Origin: Terriglobus roseus DSM 18391
GTDB lineage: Bacteria; Acidobacteriota; Terriglobia; Terriglobales; Acidobacteriaceae
Direction: 5' to 3'
Assembly: GCF_000265425.1 (NCBI RefSeq)
Contig: NC_018014.1
Span: 3,348,001 to 3,412,000, forward strand
DNA length: 64,000 nt
In this document: one piece after another, positions 10,151 to 18,061 of the stretch
Position numbering within the stretch: the stretch's first letter is position 1
How the letters are laid out: each line of letters begins with the position of its first letter
The notes under the pieces: model-generated
Seen by the model: the letters and a program-made list of their open reading frames with translations, nothing else
Told to the model about the DNA's origin: nothing
The model's database searches: none
Made by a program: the position numbers and the translations under genes

Positions 10151-10381
10151 ATGGCAGAAGGTACAGGCAGGGGCGAGGCACTAAGCATATGGTTCTTCGT
10201 GGGCATCATGACGCTTGCGTATGGGCTGGCGCTGGTCCCGTATGGAGTCTGGGCGTGGATGACCGGCAACGAGGCACCGACCGTTTTGCATGAATTGCAC
10301 CCCACGGTTTGGTGGGGTCTTCTGCTCACGGTGTTTGGTGGGTTTTATACGATCAAGTATCGGCCTGGTTCCGGGAAGTAA
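10151..10381 (+). CDS. Small two-helix membrane protein
   Basis: 76 residues with a near-ideal ribosome site (AAGGAGG six bases before ATG). Two hydrophobic segments are visible, about residues 11-36 and 55-70, separated by a short polar loop, with a basic C-terminal tail (KYRPGSGK). I do not recognise a named family. Small membrane proteins of this kind sit next to sodium:solute symporters in several genomes, so an accessory or stabilising subunit of the transporter is possible but unproven. Confidence 0.7.
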   Translation: MAEGTGRGEALSIWFFVGIMTLAYGLALVPYGVWAWMTGNEAPTVLHELHPTVWWGLLLTVFGGFYTIKYRPGSGK

Positions 10382-10472
10382 TTTCCCGGGCTTGTGGCGT
10401 TCGTGCTTCGCGCGAACACTTTTGCTTCATTGCCCCCATTGTGAATGCTTTGGTGGGCCGGCACACATGCAG

Positions 10473-10495
10473 ATCCCTCCGCTTCGCTGCGGGAT
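10473..10495. repeat. REP-like hairpin in the gap after the small membrane gene
   Basis: ATCCC (10473-10477) and GGGAT (10491-10495) flank a GC-rich loop (CTCCGCTTCGCTGC region). The surrounding stretch 10382-10545 has no gene. This type of short palindrome in non-coding DNA resembles dispersed repetitive extragenic elements. Only one copy is present in this window, so the repeat nature is inferred. Confidence 0.35.
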
Positions 10496-10545
10496 GACAA
10501 GTTTGAGAGGGGTGCGGATGCCACCCTCAAGACAGTCCAAGTAAG

Positions 10546-10579
10546 AAAGGAAGGCAGCGCTGTAGCGCTGCCTTCCTTT
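10546..10579. terminator. Bidirectional terminator between convergent genes
   Basis: A perfect 15-base stem (AAAGGAAGGCAGCGC / GCGCTGCCTTCCTTT) with a four-base loop TGTA. It is followed by T-rich sequence on the plus strand and preceded by A-rich sequence that becomes a T run on the minus strand. It lies between the rightward symporter unit and the leftward rhamnose isomerase gene and can serve both. Confidence 0.88.
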
Positions 10580-10599
10580 TTCTCTCTATCCGTAGCCGA

Positions 10600-11784
10600 T
10601 CAGGCGTAGCTGGAAACGCTGCCTGCGTTCTTTGCTCCGCGGGCGGCAGCTGCCTTCTCGACGTAGCCGCTTTCCTTCAGGGAGAGGAGCGGGCTGGCGG
10701 GCAGACCGCGGTCTTCGCGCCAAGCCTTTACGGCGGGGCGGACATCGGTCCAGAAGGCGTCGCGGAAGCATTCTTCGGCTTCGACGAGGGCGCAGTTGTC
10801 CTGCAGGGTTGCGAGCGTTGCGCGGTCGACTAATGCGGCACGTGCAAAGAGCTCCTGGGCGGTGACGACGCTCTGCACCATTGCTTCCATCTTGCCCTTC
10901 AGGTTGTGGCTTTGGTCGATCATGTAGGCAACGCCCTCGGTTGCTGCTGCGGGTGCGCTGAGGATCTCGTGAAAGATTCGGAAGACCTGGTAGGGATCGA
11001 TGGAGCCGATCGTCAGGTCATCGTCCGCGTACTTGCGGTCGTTGAAGTGGAAGCCTCCGAGCGCGTCGACGTGCAGCAGCCAGGCGACGATCTGTTCGAT
11101 GTTGGTACCGAGTGCGTGGTGGCCAGTGTCGACGAGCACCTTGGCGCGTGGGCCAGCTTTCCGAGCGAGGTGCAATGCCATACCCCAATCGGCGATGTCC
11201 GTGTGATAGAAGGCGGGCTCGAAGGGCTTGTATTCGATCAGCAGGCGTTGGTCTTCGCTGGTGGCTTCGTGAGCGGTGACGAGGATCTCCTCAAGCCACT
11301 CGATGCGGCGCTTGATGGATTGCGTGCCGGGGTAGTTGGAGCCGTCGGCGTCCCAGATGGAGATGTCGCGTGAGCCGAGCGCCTTTGCGATCTCAATGGA
11401 CTCAAGCAGGTGATCGAGTGCGTGGCGGCGGATCGCCGGGTCCGGGTTCGACATGGAGCCGAACTTGTACTCCTGCGCCTGGAAGAGATTGGGATTGATG
11501 GAGCCGGCCTTCACGCCGTAACGCTGCTCCAGTTCGCGGATCTTAGGCACGTCGGCGACGCCGTTCGGCATGTCCCACAGGACGTGGAGCGCAACCGTCG
11601 GGCTGGCGCCAGTGAGCGCGTGGACCTGGCCTGCGTCGGCGAACTTCTCTTCGATGGATGTGGCGGCCGCGGCCTGCGCGAACTTGCCGAAGCGCGTACC
11701 CGTGTTGGCGAAGCCCCAGGAAGGCACCTCGATACGGAAGCCGTCCAATGCCGTGGTCAGTGCCTGCGATGCCATGTACGTCAC
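10600..11784 (-). CDS. rhaI: L-rhamnose isomerase (RhaI type, TIM barrel)
   Basis: 394 residues if started at GTG 11784, which has AAGGG five bases upstream; ATG 11775 and TTG 11787 are alternatives. The TIM barrel carries probable metal ligands in LLIEYKPFEPAFYHTD (Glu), KVLVDTGHHALG (Asp/His) and GGFHFNDRKYADDDLT (His/Asp). The length and the substrate-loop sequences match the Pseudomonas-type RhaI group rather than the E. coli RhaA group. It would convert L-rhamnose to L-rhamnulose; related enzymes accept other aldoses. The divergently transcribed RhaT transporter strongly supports rhamnose. Confidence 0.85.
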   Translation of the reverse strand: MTYMASQALTTALDGFRIEVPSWGFANTGTRFGKFAQAAAATSIEEKFADAGQVHALTGASPTVALHVLWDMPNGVADVPKIRELEQRYGVKAGSINPNLFQAQEYKFGSMSNPDPAIRRHALDHLLESIEIAKALGSRDISIWDADGSNYPGTQSIKRRIEWLEEILVTAHEATSEDQRLLIEYKPFEPAFYHTDIADWGMALHLARKAGPRAKVLVDTGHHALGTNIEQIVAWLLHVDALGGFHFNDRKYADDDLTIGSIDPYQVFRIFHEILSAPAAATEGVAYMIDQSHNLKGKMEAMVQSVVTAQELFARAALVDRATLATLQDNCALVEAEECFRDAFWTDVRPAVKAWREDRGLPASPLLSLKESGYVEKAAAARGAKNAGSVSSYA

Positions 11785-11796
11785 CAATTCCCTTCG

Positions 11797-11822
11797 ATGG
11801 GCGACCGCTACGGGACGCCCAT
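11797..11822. promoter_or_regulatory. Inverted repeat in the rhaI-rhaT divergent region
   Basis: ATGGGCG (11797-11803) and CGCCCAT (11816-11822) form a perfect seven-base inverted repeat with a 12-base spacer, just upstream of the rhaI start. It is a candidate operator for the regulator at 13108 or a structured 5' leader. No clear sigma-70 promoter was identified in the 160-base gap. Confidence 0.35.
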
Positions 11823-11944
11823 CACACTGTACCGAAGCTGCATGACGAAGTTCAATAGAGAGTTATTTTCCTATTTGGATTGCGGTGCGGTAGAGTGGGA
11901 CGCATCCGGCCGGCATTCGGCACACTGCACCAACGCGAGGCATT

Positions 11945-13087
11945 ATGGGCTCCAATCCTTTTATCGGCATTCTTTATCACTGGATCGGCGGCTTCGCGTC
12001 GGCTACGAATTTCATCCCGTTCCGTGGTATCAAGCGCTGGTCGTGGGAGATCTACTGGATTGTGCAGGGCGTTGCCGCGTGGATCATTGCTCCGTTGGTG
12101 ATCGCTTCCCTGTTCGTACCGCACTTTCTGTCGATCATCCAGGCCGCGCCGCATCGTTCGATCGGCTTTGCCGTGCTCTTCGGGATGCTGTGGGGTGTTG
12201 GTGGACTTACCTTTGGGTTGTCGATCCGGTATCTCGGTATTGCGCTTGGGTACGCGGTTTCTCTGGGGCTGTGCACGGCCTTCGGCACATTGATTCCGCC
12301 GATTTATGCGGGCGAGATGCACACGATCCTGAGCGAGCGTTCCGGACAGGTGATCCTGCTGGGCATCCTGGTGTGTCTGATTGCAGTTGCGATCAACGGC
12401 GCAGCAGGCTGGTCGAAGGAAAACGAGATCACCGAAGAAGAGAAAGCTGAAGCGGGTGAGACGGATTTCTCACTGGGCCGAGGTCTGCTGGTGGCCGTGT
12501 TTGCGGGCATCATGAGTTCGTTCTTTGCGTTTGGTCTCGCGGCGGGTGCGCCGATTGCTGCGATTGCGAAGGAGCGGCTATTGGCCGAGGGTCACCTGGA
12601 CCTGTGGCAGAACCTGCCGGTGCTGGTGGTGGTGCTGTGGGGCGGCTTTGTGACGAACTTTGTGTGGTCGGTGGTGCTGATCCTTCGTAACAAGTCCGCA
12701 CGGCAGTTTACCGGTGCGACGGGCGTCAATCCCATGCAGGCTGCGCAGCATGCCGGGAGCATGGCGGATGCGGACACAGTGGACGGACGACTGACCGCAT
12801 CGCGGCTGGCAAAGAACTACTTGTTCGCAGCGCTTGCGGGCGTGGTGTGGTACTTCCAGTTCTTCTTCTACTCGCTGGGCCAGACGAAGATGGGCAAGTA
12901 TGACTTCTCATCCTGGACGCTGCATATGGCTTCGATCATTATCTTTGCTACGTTGTGGGGCATCTTCCTGAAGGAATGGACGGGCACGTCACGCCGTACG
13001 AAGACGCTGGTGGCGCTGGGCCTGACGTTGCTGATTGGATCGACATTGATCGTGGGCTATGGCAACTACCTGAAGTCGATTCAGTAG
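11945..13087 (+). CDS. rhaT: L-rhamnose/proton symporter RhaT
   Basis: 380 residues with about ten hydrophobic helices. The N terminus has the RhaT-type sequence NPFIGILYHWIGGFASATNF followed by P-x5-WSWEIYW, and helix 3 carries FGMLWGVGGLTFGLSIRYLG, both hallmarks of this drug/metabolite-related transporter. It imports L-rhamnose with protons across the inner membrane. A cytoplasmic loop rich in Glu and Lys (around residues 155-180) lies mid-protein. The regulator gene starts about 20 bases downstream, so transporter and regulator are probably cotranscribed. Confidence 0.93.
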   Translation: MGSNPFIGILYHWIGGFASATNFIPFRGIKRWSWEIYWIVQGVAAWIIAPLVIASLFVPHFLSIIQAAPHRSIGFAVLFGMLWGVGGLTFGLSIRYLGIALGYAVSLGLCTAFGTLIPPIYAGEMHTILSERSGQVILLGILVCLIAVAINGAAGWSKENEITEEEKAEAGETDFSLGRGLLVAVFAGIMSSFFAFGLAAGAPIAAIAKERLLAEGHLDLWQNLPVLVVVLWGGFVTNFVWSVVLILRNKSARQFTGATGVNPMQAAQHAGSMADADTVDGRLTASRLAKNYLFAALAGVVWYFQFFFYSLGQTKMGKYDFSSWTLHMASIIIFATLWGIFLKEWTGTSRRTKTLVALGLTLLIGSTLIVGYGNYLKSIQ

Positions 13088-13107
13088 GCGGATCACTCGG
13101 AGCGACC

Positions 13108-14199
13108 GTGGCGAAGGCACAGAAAAATCTCTACCTGATCCCTGTGCTCTCAAAGAGCCTGGACATTCTGGAGTTGTTGCAGGCGGAGTCGCGTGCGATG
13201 ACGCTGGACGAGGTGCATCGGCGGACCGGGACTTCGAAGGCGACCGTCTATCGCGCGCTGAATACGTTGGTGCATCGCGGGTACCTGGCGAAGACGTCGG
13301 AGGGCGCCTATCGGCATGTGGCGCGGCCGAGCAAGCTGACGTTTGGATTTGGATCGCAGAGTGAAGAGCTGCAGTTTTCGAATGAGGTGAAGAAGAGCCT
13401 GGTGGCAGCGGCTGCGAGTGCGGGCGTGAACCTGGTGATTTTAGATAACAAGTATGACGGCGCTACGGCGGTCCACAACGCGGAGACGTTCGTTGAGAAG
13501 CGCGTGGACCTGGTGATCGAGTTCCAGGTGGAGCATGAGGTCGCGGCGATCATCGGCGACAGGATTGCGGCGGCCGAGATTCCGTTTATTGCAATTGATA
13601 TTCCTCATCCGAATGCTACGTTCTTTGGCGTGGATAACTACCGCGTCGGCATGGCTGCGGGTGACCTGCTGGTGAGTTATGCGACCGACGTGTGGGGCGG
13701 AAAAGTAGAGGCGGTGCTGGGGCTGGATCTGCCGGAGGCTGGGCAGTTGGTGCAAGGGCGGATCCTGGGTGCGTTTGAGGCGATCCGCGCGCAGTGGCCG
13801 GACCTTCCGCAGGAGGCGTATGCGCGCATGGATGGTCGTGGCCTGCGCGAACGGAGCGACCGCCTGGTGACTGCTTATCTTGAGAAGAATGCGAAGCTGC
13901 GGCACATACTGATCGCTGCGGCGACGGATGCGAGTGCGCTGGGTGCGATCGATGCGGCGCGGCGGCTGAAGCGGGAGCGGCATATCGCGATTGCCGGACA
14001 GGATTGCATTCCCGATGCGGTGACGGAGATGAAGCGGCGGACGTCGCCGATGGTGGGGTCTGTATCGCATGAGCCGGCGAGCTATGGCCCTGCGCTGATC
14101 AGCCTGGGGATGGCACTGCTGCGCGGGCAGACGGTGGCTCCGTATAACTATGTGAATCATCGCGTGGTGACACGGGCTTCGCTGCTGCGTAAGGATTAG
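13108..14199 (+). CDS. Regulator with IclR-type HTH fused to a LacI/periplasmic-binding-type sugar domain
   Basis: 363 residues from GTG 13108, with GGAG five bases upstream; the open frame extending back into rhaT is not used. Residues 12-70 form an IclR-like winged helix (LDILELLQAESRAMTLDEVH, then TSKATVYRALNTLVHRGYL). Residues 95-363 form a type I periplasmic-binding fold as in LacI/RbsB proteins (VDLVIEFQVEH, FGVDNYRVGMAAGDLL, IAIAGQDCIPDA). The usual LacI headpiece is absent. It probably senses rhamnose or a derivative and controls rhaT and rhaI. Activator versus repressor cannot be decided. Confidence 0.85.
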   Translation: MAKAQKNLYLIPVLSKSLDILELLQAESRAMTLDEVHRRTGTSKATVYRALNTLVHRGYLAKTSEGAYRHVARPSKLTFGFGSQSEELQFSNEVKKSLVAAAASAGVNLVILDNKYDGATAVHNAETFVEKRVDLVIEFQVEHEVAAIIGDRIAAAEIPFIAIDIPHPNATFFGVDNYRVGMAAGDLLVSYATDVWGGKVEAVLGLDLPEAGQLVQGRILGAFEAIRAQWPDLPQEAYARMDGRGLRERSDRLVTAYLEKNAKLRHILIAAATDASALGAIDAARRLKRERHIAIAGQDCIPDAVTEMKRRTSPMVGSVSHEPASYGPALISLGMALLRGQTVAPYNYVNHRVVTRASLLRKD

Positions 14200-14219
14200 G
14201 CATTGGTGGTTTGCAACAA

Positions 14220-14252
14220 GCGAAGGCCCTGACGCATTGTCAGGGCCTTCGC
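14220..14252. terminator. Strong hairpin between convergent genes
   Basis: Perfect 14-base arms GCGAAGGCCCTGAC (14220-14233) and GTCAGGGCCTTCGC (14239-14252) with a five-base loop. There is no long T run; flanking GCAACAA and TTGTTGC sequences extend the symmetry. It is probably a bidirectional terminator for the rhamnose regulator and the PQQ sugar dehydrogenase. Confidence 0.75.
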
Positions 14253-14275
14253 TGTTGCTTGTTGCATAGGACGAC

Positions 14276-15502
14276 TCACTTGGGAGTTACGCGATAGACG
14301 CCGCCGGGGTTGGCGTCTTCGAGGATCCACAGAGCGCCGTCGGGTGCCTGCTCTACGTCGCGGGCGCGTAGCTTGCCGAGGTCGTAACGTTCGGCCGGCG
14401 TTGCGCCGCCCTTGCCGTCGAAGGTGATGCGATTAAGCGTATGGGTGGCCATGCCGCCCATGAGTGCGGAACCCTTCCACGCCGGGAACATGCTGCCGGT
14501 GTAGAACATGATGTTGCCGGGCGCGATGATGGGCGTCCAGTAGATGACGGGCTTCACGAGGTCCGGGCGGGTGTCCGGGCTGGGGATGGGCACGCCGTTG
14601 TAGTTGGTGGCGTAGGAGGCGAGGGGCCAGCCGTAGTTCTTGCCGGGCTGGATGAGGTTAAGTTCATCGCCACCCTTGGGGCCGTGCTCGACCTCCCACA
14701 GCTTGCCGTCGGGCGAGAAGGCCAGGCCGTAGGGCGTGCGGTGTCCCATGCTCCAGGTCTCAGAGGGCGTCATGTTGGCCCCGGGGAAAGTGTAGGTGCG
14801 GACGACCGCTGCGGTCTTGGCTGCTTCGGTGTCAGAGGGCGGGTCGATGACGGGAACGGTGGGTGTTCCCTTCTTGCCTGCCATGGGGTTGCCGGGAGCG
14901 GGCTTGCCGTCCAGCGTGAGGCGGAGGATCTTGCCGAGGGGCTGGTTCGGGTCCTGCGCGGGCGTGAAGCGCTGGCGATCGCCGGAGGTGAGGTAGAGGT
15001 ACTTGCCGTCGGGCGAGAAGGCTACGGCTGCGCCGAACTGGCCGCCGAGGCCGCGTTCACCGTCGCGCCAGATGACTTTGAGGTCGTCGAGGCTTGCGGT
15101 GCCGTTGCCGAGCGTGAGCTTGGCACGGGCTAGAGCGAGGCTGGAGCCGCTGGGTTCGCCGGGTTCAGAGTAGGCGAGGTAGACGGAATGATCGGTAGCG
15201 TACTTCGGCGAGAGATAGACGCCGAGCATGCCGCCCTGTCCCTTGGCGAGAACCGCGGGGACGTTGGCAACGGCGGTCTTTTCGCCCTGCTGCGTGACAA
15301 GCCAGACGGGGCCGACTTTTTCCGTGATCAGCATGCGGCCGTCGGGCAGGAAGGCGATGCGCCAGGGCAGATTCAGCGTGGTGACCTGCGTCATCGTGAA
15401 CGGCAGGTTGGCGTCGGACTTCTGCTCGCCTGCATTGATCTGCGCGTGTGCCTGTGTGGCGGCCATGGCCACAAACAGACCCGCGATCATCATGTGCTTC
15501 AT
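14276..15502 (-). CDS. Secreted PQQ-dependent aldose sugar dehydrogenase (YliI/soluble GDH family)
   Basis: 408 residues with a signal peptide (about residues 1-20, ending AQA) and AAGGGAG seven bases before the ATG. The six-bladed propeller signature is clear: LNLPWRIAFLPDGRMLITEK near the start, then GHRTPYGLAFSPDGKLWEVE, GPKGGDELNLIQPGKNYGWP and a C-terminal WILEDANPGGVYRV. These proteins oxidise aldoses to lactones in the periplasm using PQQ. The divergent SMP-30-like gene could act on a lactone product. Confidence 0.9.
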   Translation of the reverse strand: MKHMMIAGLFVAMAATQAHAQINAGEQKSDANLPFTMTQVTTLNLPWRIAFLPDGRMLITEKVGPVWLVTQQGEKTAVANVPAVLAKGQGGMLGVYLSPKYATDHSVYLAYSEPGEPSGSSLALARAKLTLGNGTASLDDLKVIWRDGERGLGGQFGAAVAFSPDGKYLYLTSGDRQRFTPAQDPNQPLGKILRLTLDGKPAPGNPMAGKKGTPTVPVIDPPSDTEAAKTAAVVRTYTFPGANMTPSETWSMGHRTPYGLAFSPDGKLWEVEHGPKGGDELNLIQPGKNYGWPLASYATNYNGVPIPSPDTRPDLVKPVIYWTPIIAPGNIMFYTGSMFPAWKGSALMGGMATHTLNRITFDGKGGATPAERYDLGKLRARDVEQAPDGALWILEDANPGGVYRVTPK

Positions 15503-15731
15503 CTTTGTCTCTCCCTTGGTCGGTGCTTTCTTTTACGTTATCTCGCTTTGATATCGGTGCGCACATCGTTACGTGCGTCGATAGGCGAAATCCCGTATCG
15601 GCAATGGCGATGCAGAAAAGTTGGATGCGCTGCAACGCATGATGCCGCGCGTAAATTACTATGGCTTCCGTTCCTGCAACGGTGTAACAACGCGGTCTGA
15701 AGAAGCGACTTTGGTCGCCAAGGGGATGTGC

Positions 15732-16622
15732 ATGGTTATCGCAACTGTTCGGCGTGTTGGAGTCTGTGTCGCGCTGCTGGTCGGCATGGGGCAATCTGTG
15801 CTGATGGCGCAGATTCTGATCGGCGATGCGAAGTCGCAGCCGGAGAGCCTAACGGTTGCGCCGGGCGGTGTGTTGCTGGTGGGCAGCGCGAGTTCTCCCT
15901 TTGTCTATAAGGTTCCTGCAGGCGGGACGGCTGCGGAGAAGTTTGTGGATGCTACCGCGGACGGCCCGGGTACGTTCTTCCTTGGCATGCTTGCCGATCC
16001 TTCGAGCAAGACGCTGTGGGCGTGTGAGCTGGCGCCTGTGCCGCAGAGCACGCCTGCGAAGCGTCATTCGGCTCTGCGTGGTTATGACCTGACGACTGGC
16101 GCGCCAAAGCTGCGGTGGGATCTGCCGGGCGAAAACACGACCTGCAATGACTTTGCGCTTGGTGCCGATAAGGCGCTTTACATAACCGACACGGCGATGG
16201 GCCGCATCTATCGGCTGCCTGCGGGCGCATCAGCGGCAGAGTTGTTCCTGGAGCACCGTGTCCTGGTGGGCGTGGATGGCATTACGTTCCTGGATGGGGT
16301 GCTGTACGTGAACAATGTCATCTTCAACAAGCTGTATCGGATTCCGGTGGATGCTGCGGGCAAGCCTGGGCAGCCGGTGGACATCTGGATGGATCAGCCA
16401 GTGAAGGGCGTGGATGGTATGCGCGCGGCGAGTGGCAAGCTGTTCGTTGCTGAGAACGGCAGCGGCAAGATCTCGGCACTTACTGTGAACGGTGAGAGAG
16501 CCAGTGTGACGGTGCTGAAGGAAGGGCTGAAGACGCCGACCGCAGTGGAGCCTGCAGGTGATGTGCTCTGGATCGCGGAGCGCGGCGCGGGGAATGCGGT
16601 ATCGATCCCGATGCCGAAGTAG
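15732..16622 (+). CDS. Secreted SMP-30/NHL-type beta-propeller protein, possible lactonase
   Basis: 296 residues from ATG 15732, which has AAGGGG six bases upstream; the frame is open from 15621 but those extra codons have no ribosome site. An N-terminal hydrophobic signal segment covers about residues 6-26. The rest reads as propeller strands: PESLTVAPGGVLLVGSASS, ITDTAMGRIYRLPAG, GVDGITFLDGVLYVNNVIFN and AVEPAGDVLWIAERGAGNAV. This fits gluconolactonase-like or Vgb-like propellers. The divergent PQQ sugar dehydrogenase makes hydrolysis of sugar lactones a reasonable guess, but metal-ligand residues could not be assigned with confidence. Confidence 0.65.
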   Translation: MVIATVRRVGVCVALLVGMGQSVLMAQILIGDAKSQPESLTVAPGGVLLVGSASSPFVYKVPAGGTAAEKFVDATADGPGTFFLGMLADPSSKTLWACELAPVPQSTPAKRHSALRGYDLTTGAPKLRWDLPGENTTCNDFALGADKALYITDTAMGRIYRLPAGASAAELFLEHRVLVGVDGITFLDGVLYVNNVIFNKLYRIPVDAAGKPGQPVDIWMDQPVKGVDGMRAASGKLFVAENGSGKISALTVNGERASVTVLKEGLKTPTAVEPAGDVLWIAERGAGNAVSIPMPK

Positions 16623-16655
16623 CTTGTTGCAGTACTTTATAAATCTCGCAGCTTA

Positions 16656-16671
16656 TGGCAGCCAACTTGCT
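16656..16671 (+). promoter_or_regulatory. Sigma-54 promoter upstream of the first exopolysaccharide genes
   Basis: TGGCAG-N5-TTGCT with the GG and GC dinucleotides exactly ten bases apart, matching the -24/-12 consensus (TGGCAC-N5-TTGCW) except at one position. The predicted start of transcription is near 16682. The next gene starts at 16961, leaving a long leader. Confidence 0.65.
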
Positions 16672-16681
16672 TCTTGATCCC

Positions 16682-16960
16682 GCGTGACTTACAGCATTTT
16701 CCGATCGGGCGGGGAGAAATAAGACTTAGTGTGAACGCCGATCAGTGCCATTGCGTGGTCTGATCGTTTGCGGCGATGCATACTGAGTACATTCCATGAG
16801 TTCAGCGCAGAGATTCCGGGTGATCAGTACCCCGTTTGTAGAATCGTGCCAAAGAGCAGCCTCGGCTGCTGGTCGCTGCTTTGCGCCTTGCGAAGGCGCG
16901 CTCGTTGATCGGGAATCCGCGTTTCGACATCATGCCGATCCTGAGGCCAGACACTAGGCC
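16682..16960 (+). other. Structured 279-base leader with no convincing gene
   Basis: No supported coding frame. Three perfect inverted repeats occur: CGATCAG...CTGATCG (16739-16766), AGCAGC-CTCG-GCTGCT (16855-16870) and GCGCCTT-GCG-AAGGCGC (16883-16899). It lies between the predicted sigma-54 start point and the acetyltransferase-like gene. It may be a regulatory leader or contain a small RNA. Confidence 0.4.
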
Positions 16961-18061
16961 ATGCTTCCGACGACAGCGAGTATCCGCGGTATTTCTACGC
17001 GAGTGGATGATGCATGGCGTGCAGTGGAGGCAGATACCCTCCGCTCCGGTACACTTTTGCCGCTGTGGCATCGCGCGGCGTGGGCGGCGACTCAGCCGCA
17101 GAATTCCTCTTTCCTTGTCGATGTACCAACACCCACTGGTCCGAAGACATCGGTGGTGGTGCAGCGGGATAGCAGCCGCAGCCTGCCCGGCCACGTGTTG
17201 CTGCGCGTGCAGCGTTTCGGTCACGGCTGGCCGACAGACACTTGGGAGTCGACGATCCGTCAACTCTCTGAGATTGCACGATCTGACAAGAGCGTCCTGC
17301 GCCTGAACCTGGAGATCTTTCTTCGGGGTGATCAGGAGTCGATGCGGGAGATCCTGCGGGCAAAGGGTTTCGTACCGGCACCGCCGCGCAGCTATCACCA
17401 CACGTTGACGCTGCCGGTCGATCAGTCGGACGAGGTCCTGCTGTCAACGCGGAAGTCGTTGCGCAAGCGTTTGCGCGATGGGGAGAAGTTTGGCGTGGTG
17501 GTTCGTGCACTGACCGACACCCAGTTCGCAGGGGCGCTGACGGCATTGCAGCAGAAGGCCATGGAGCGGAGTGGAGGAAGTTTCCGCATACCCGACTGGC
17601 CGGCGATCCTGAAGTTTTCCGTTGAGAATCCGGCGCTTTCGCGCGTGATTGGTCTATTTCCCTCGGCCGAAGAAGTTGAGGCGCAGAACATGCTGGGCTT
17701 CGCGTGGGGATGCATGCACGGCGACCATGCGGAGTACCGTGCGGCGGGATCGGCTGACCTACGCCCGGAGCACCGCAGTCTCTCGATCAGCCACCCGCTG
17801 CTGTGGGATCTGGTTCGGTGGACACGCGACAGCGGCGGGACCTGGTTCGATATGGGTGGCGTTACGGTGAGCGAGGGCGGAGACGATCCTTTGGCGGGTA
17901 TCTCTGCGACCAAACGGATCCTGAGCGACACCGTGGAAGAAGTCGGTGAGGAGTGGATGCTGGAACCGCAGGTGTGGAAGAGCCGGCTGGCAAAGAGCCT
18001 TGGCAGCCTGGCAGGCAAGGCTGCGTCACTGGCCAGGCCGCGAACGGGGAGCGCCCGATGA
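16961..18061 (+). CDS. FemAB/GNAT-like acyltransferase of the exopolysaccharide locus
   Basis: 366 residues without signal peptide or membrane helices. The pattern resembles FemAB-related GNAT proteins common in exosortase/exopolysaccharide loci: an N-terminal half with WHRAAWAATQ, a central basic stretch STRKSLRKRLRDGEKFGV that fits the ordered double-GNAT linker, and a C-terminal SISHPLLWDLVRWTRDSGG followed by FDMGGVTVSEGGDDPLAGI. Such enzymes transfer acyl or aminoacyl groups to sugar or peptide precursors. The stop overlaps the next glycosyltransferase start (ATGA), so they are cotranscribed and presumably decorate the same polymer. Confidence 0.65.
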   Translation: MLPTTASIRGISTRVDDAWRAVEADTLRSGTLLPLWHRAAWAATQPQNSSFLVDVPTPTGPKTSVVVQRDSSRSLPGHVLLRVQRFGHGWPTDTWESTIRQLSEIARSDKSVLRLNLEIFLRGDQESMREILRAKGFVPAPPRSYHHTLTLPVDQSDEVLLSTRKSLRKRLRDGEKFGVVVRALTDTQFAGALTALQQKAMERSGGSFRIPDWPAILKFSVENPALSRVIGLFPSAEEVEAQNMLGFAWGCMHGDHAEYRAAGSADLRPEHRSLSISHPLLWDLVRWTRDSGGTWFDMGGVTVSEGGDDPLAGISATKRILSDTVEEVGEEWMLEPQVWKSRLAKSLGSLAGKAASLARPRTGSAR

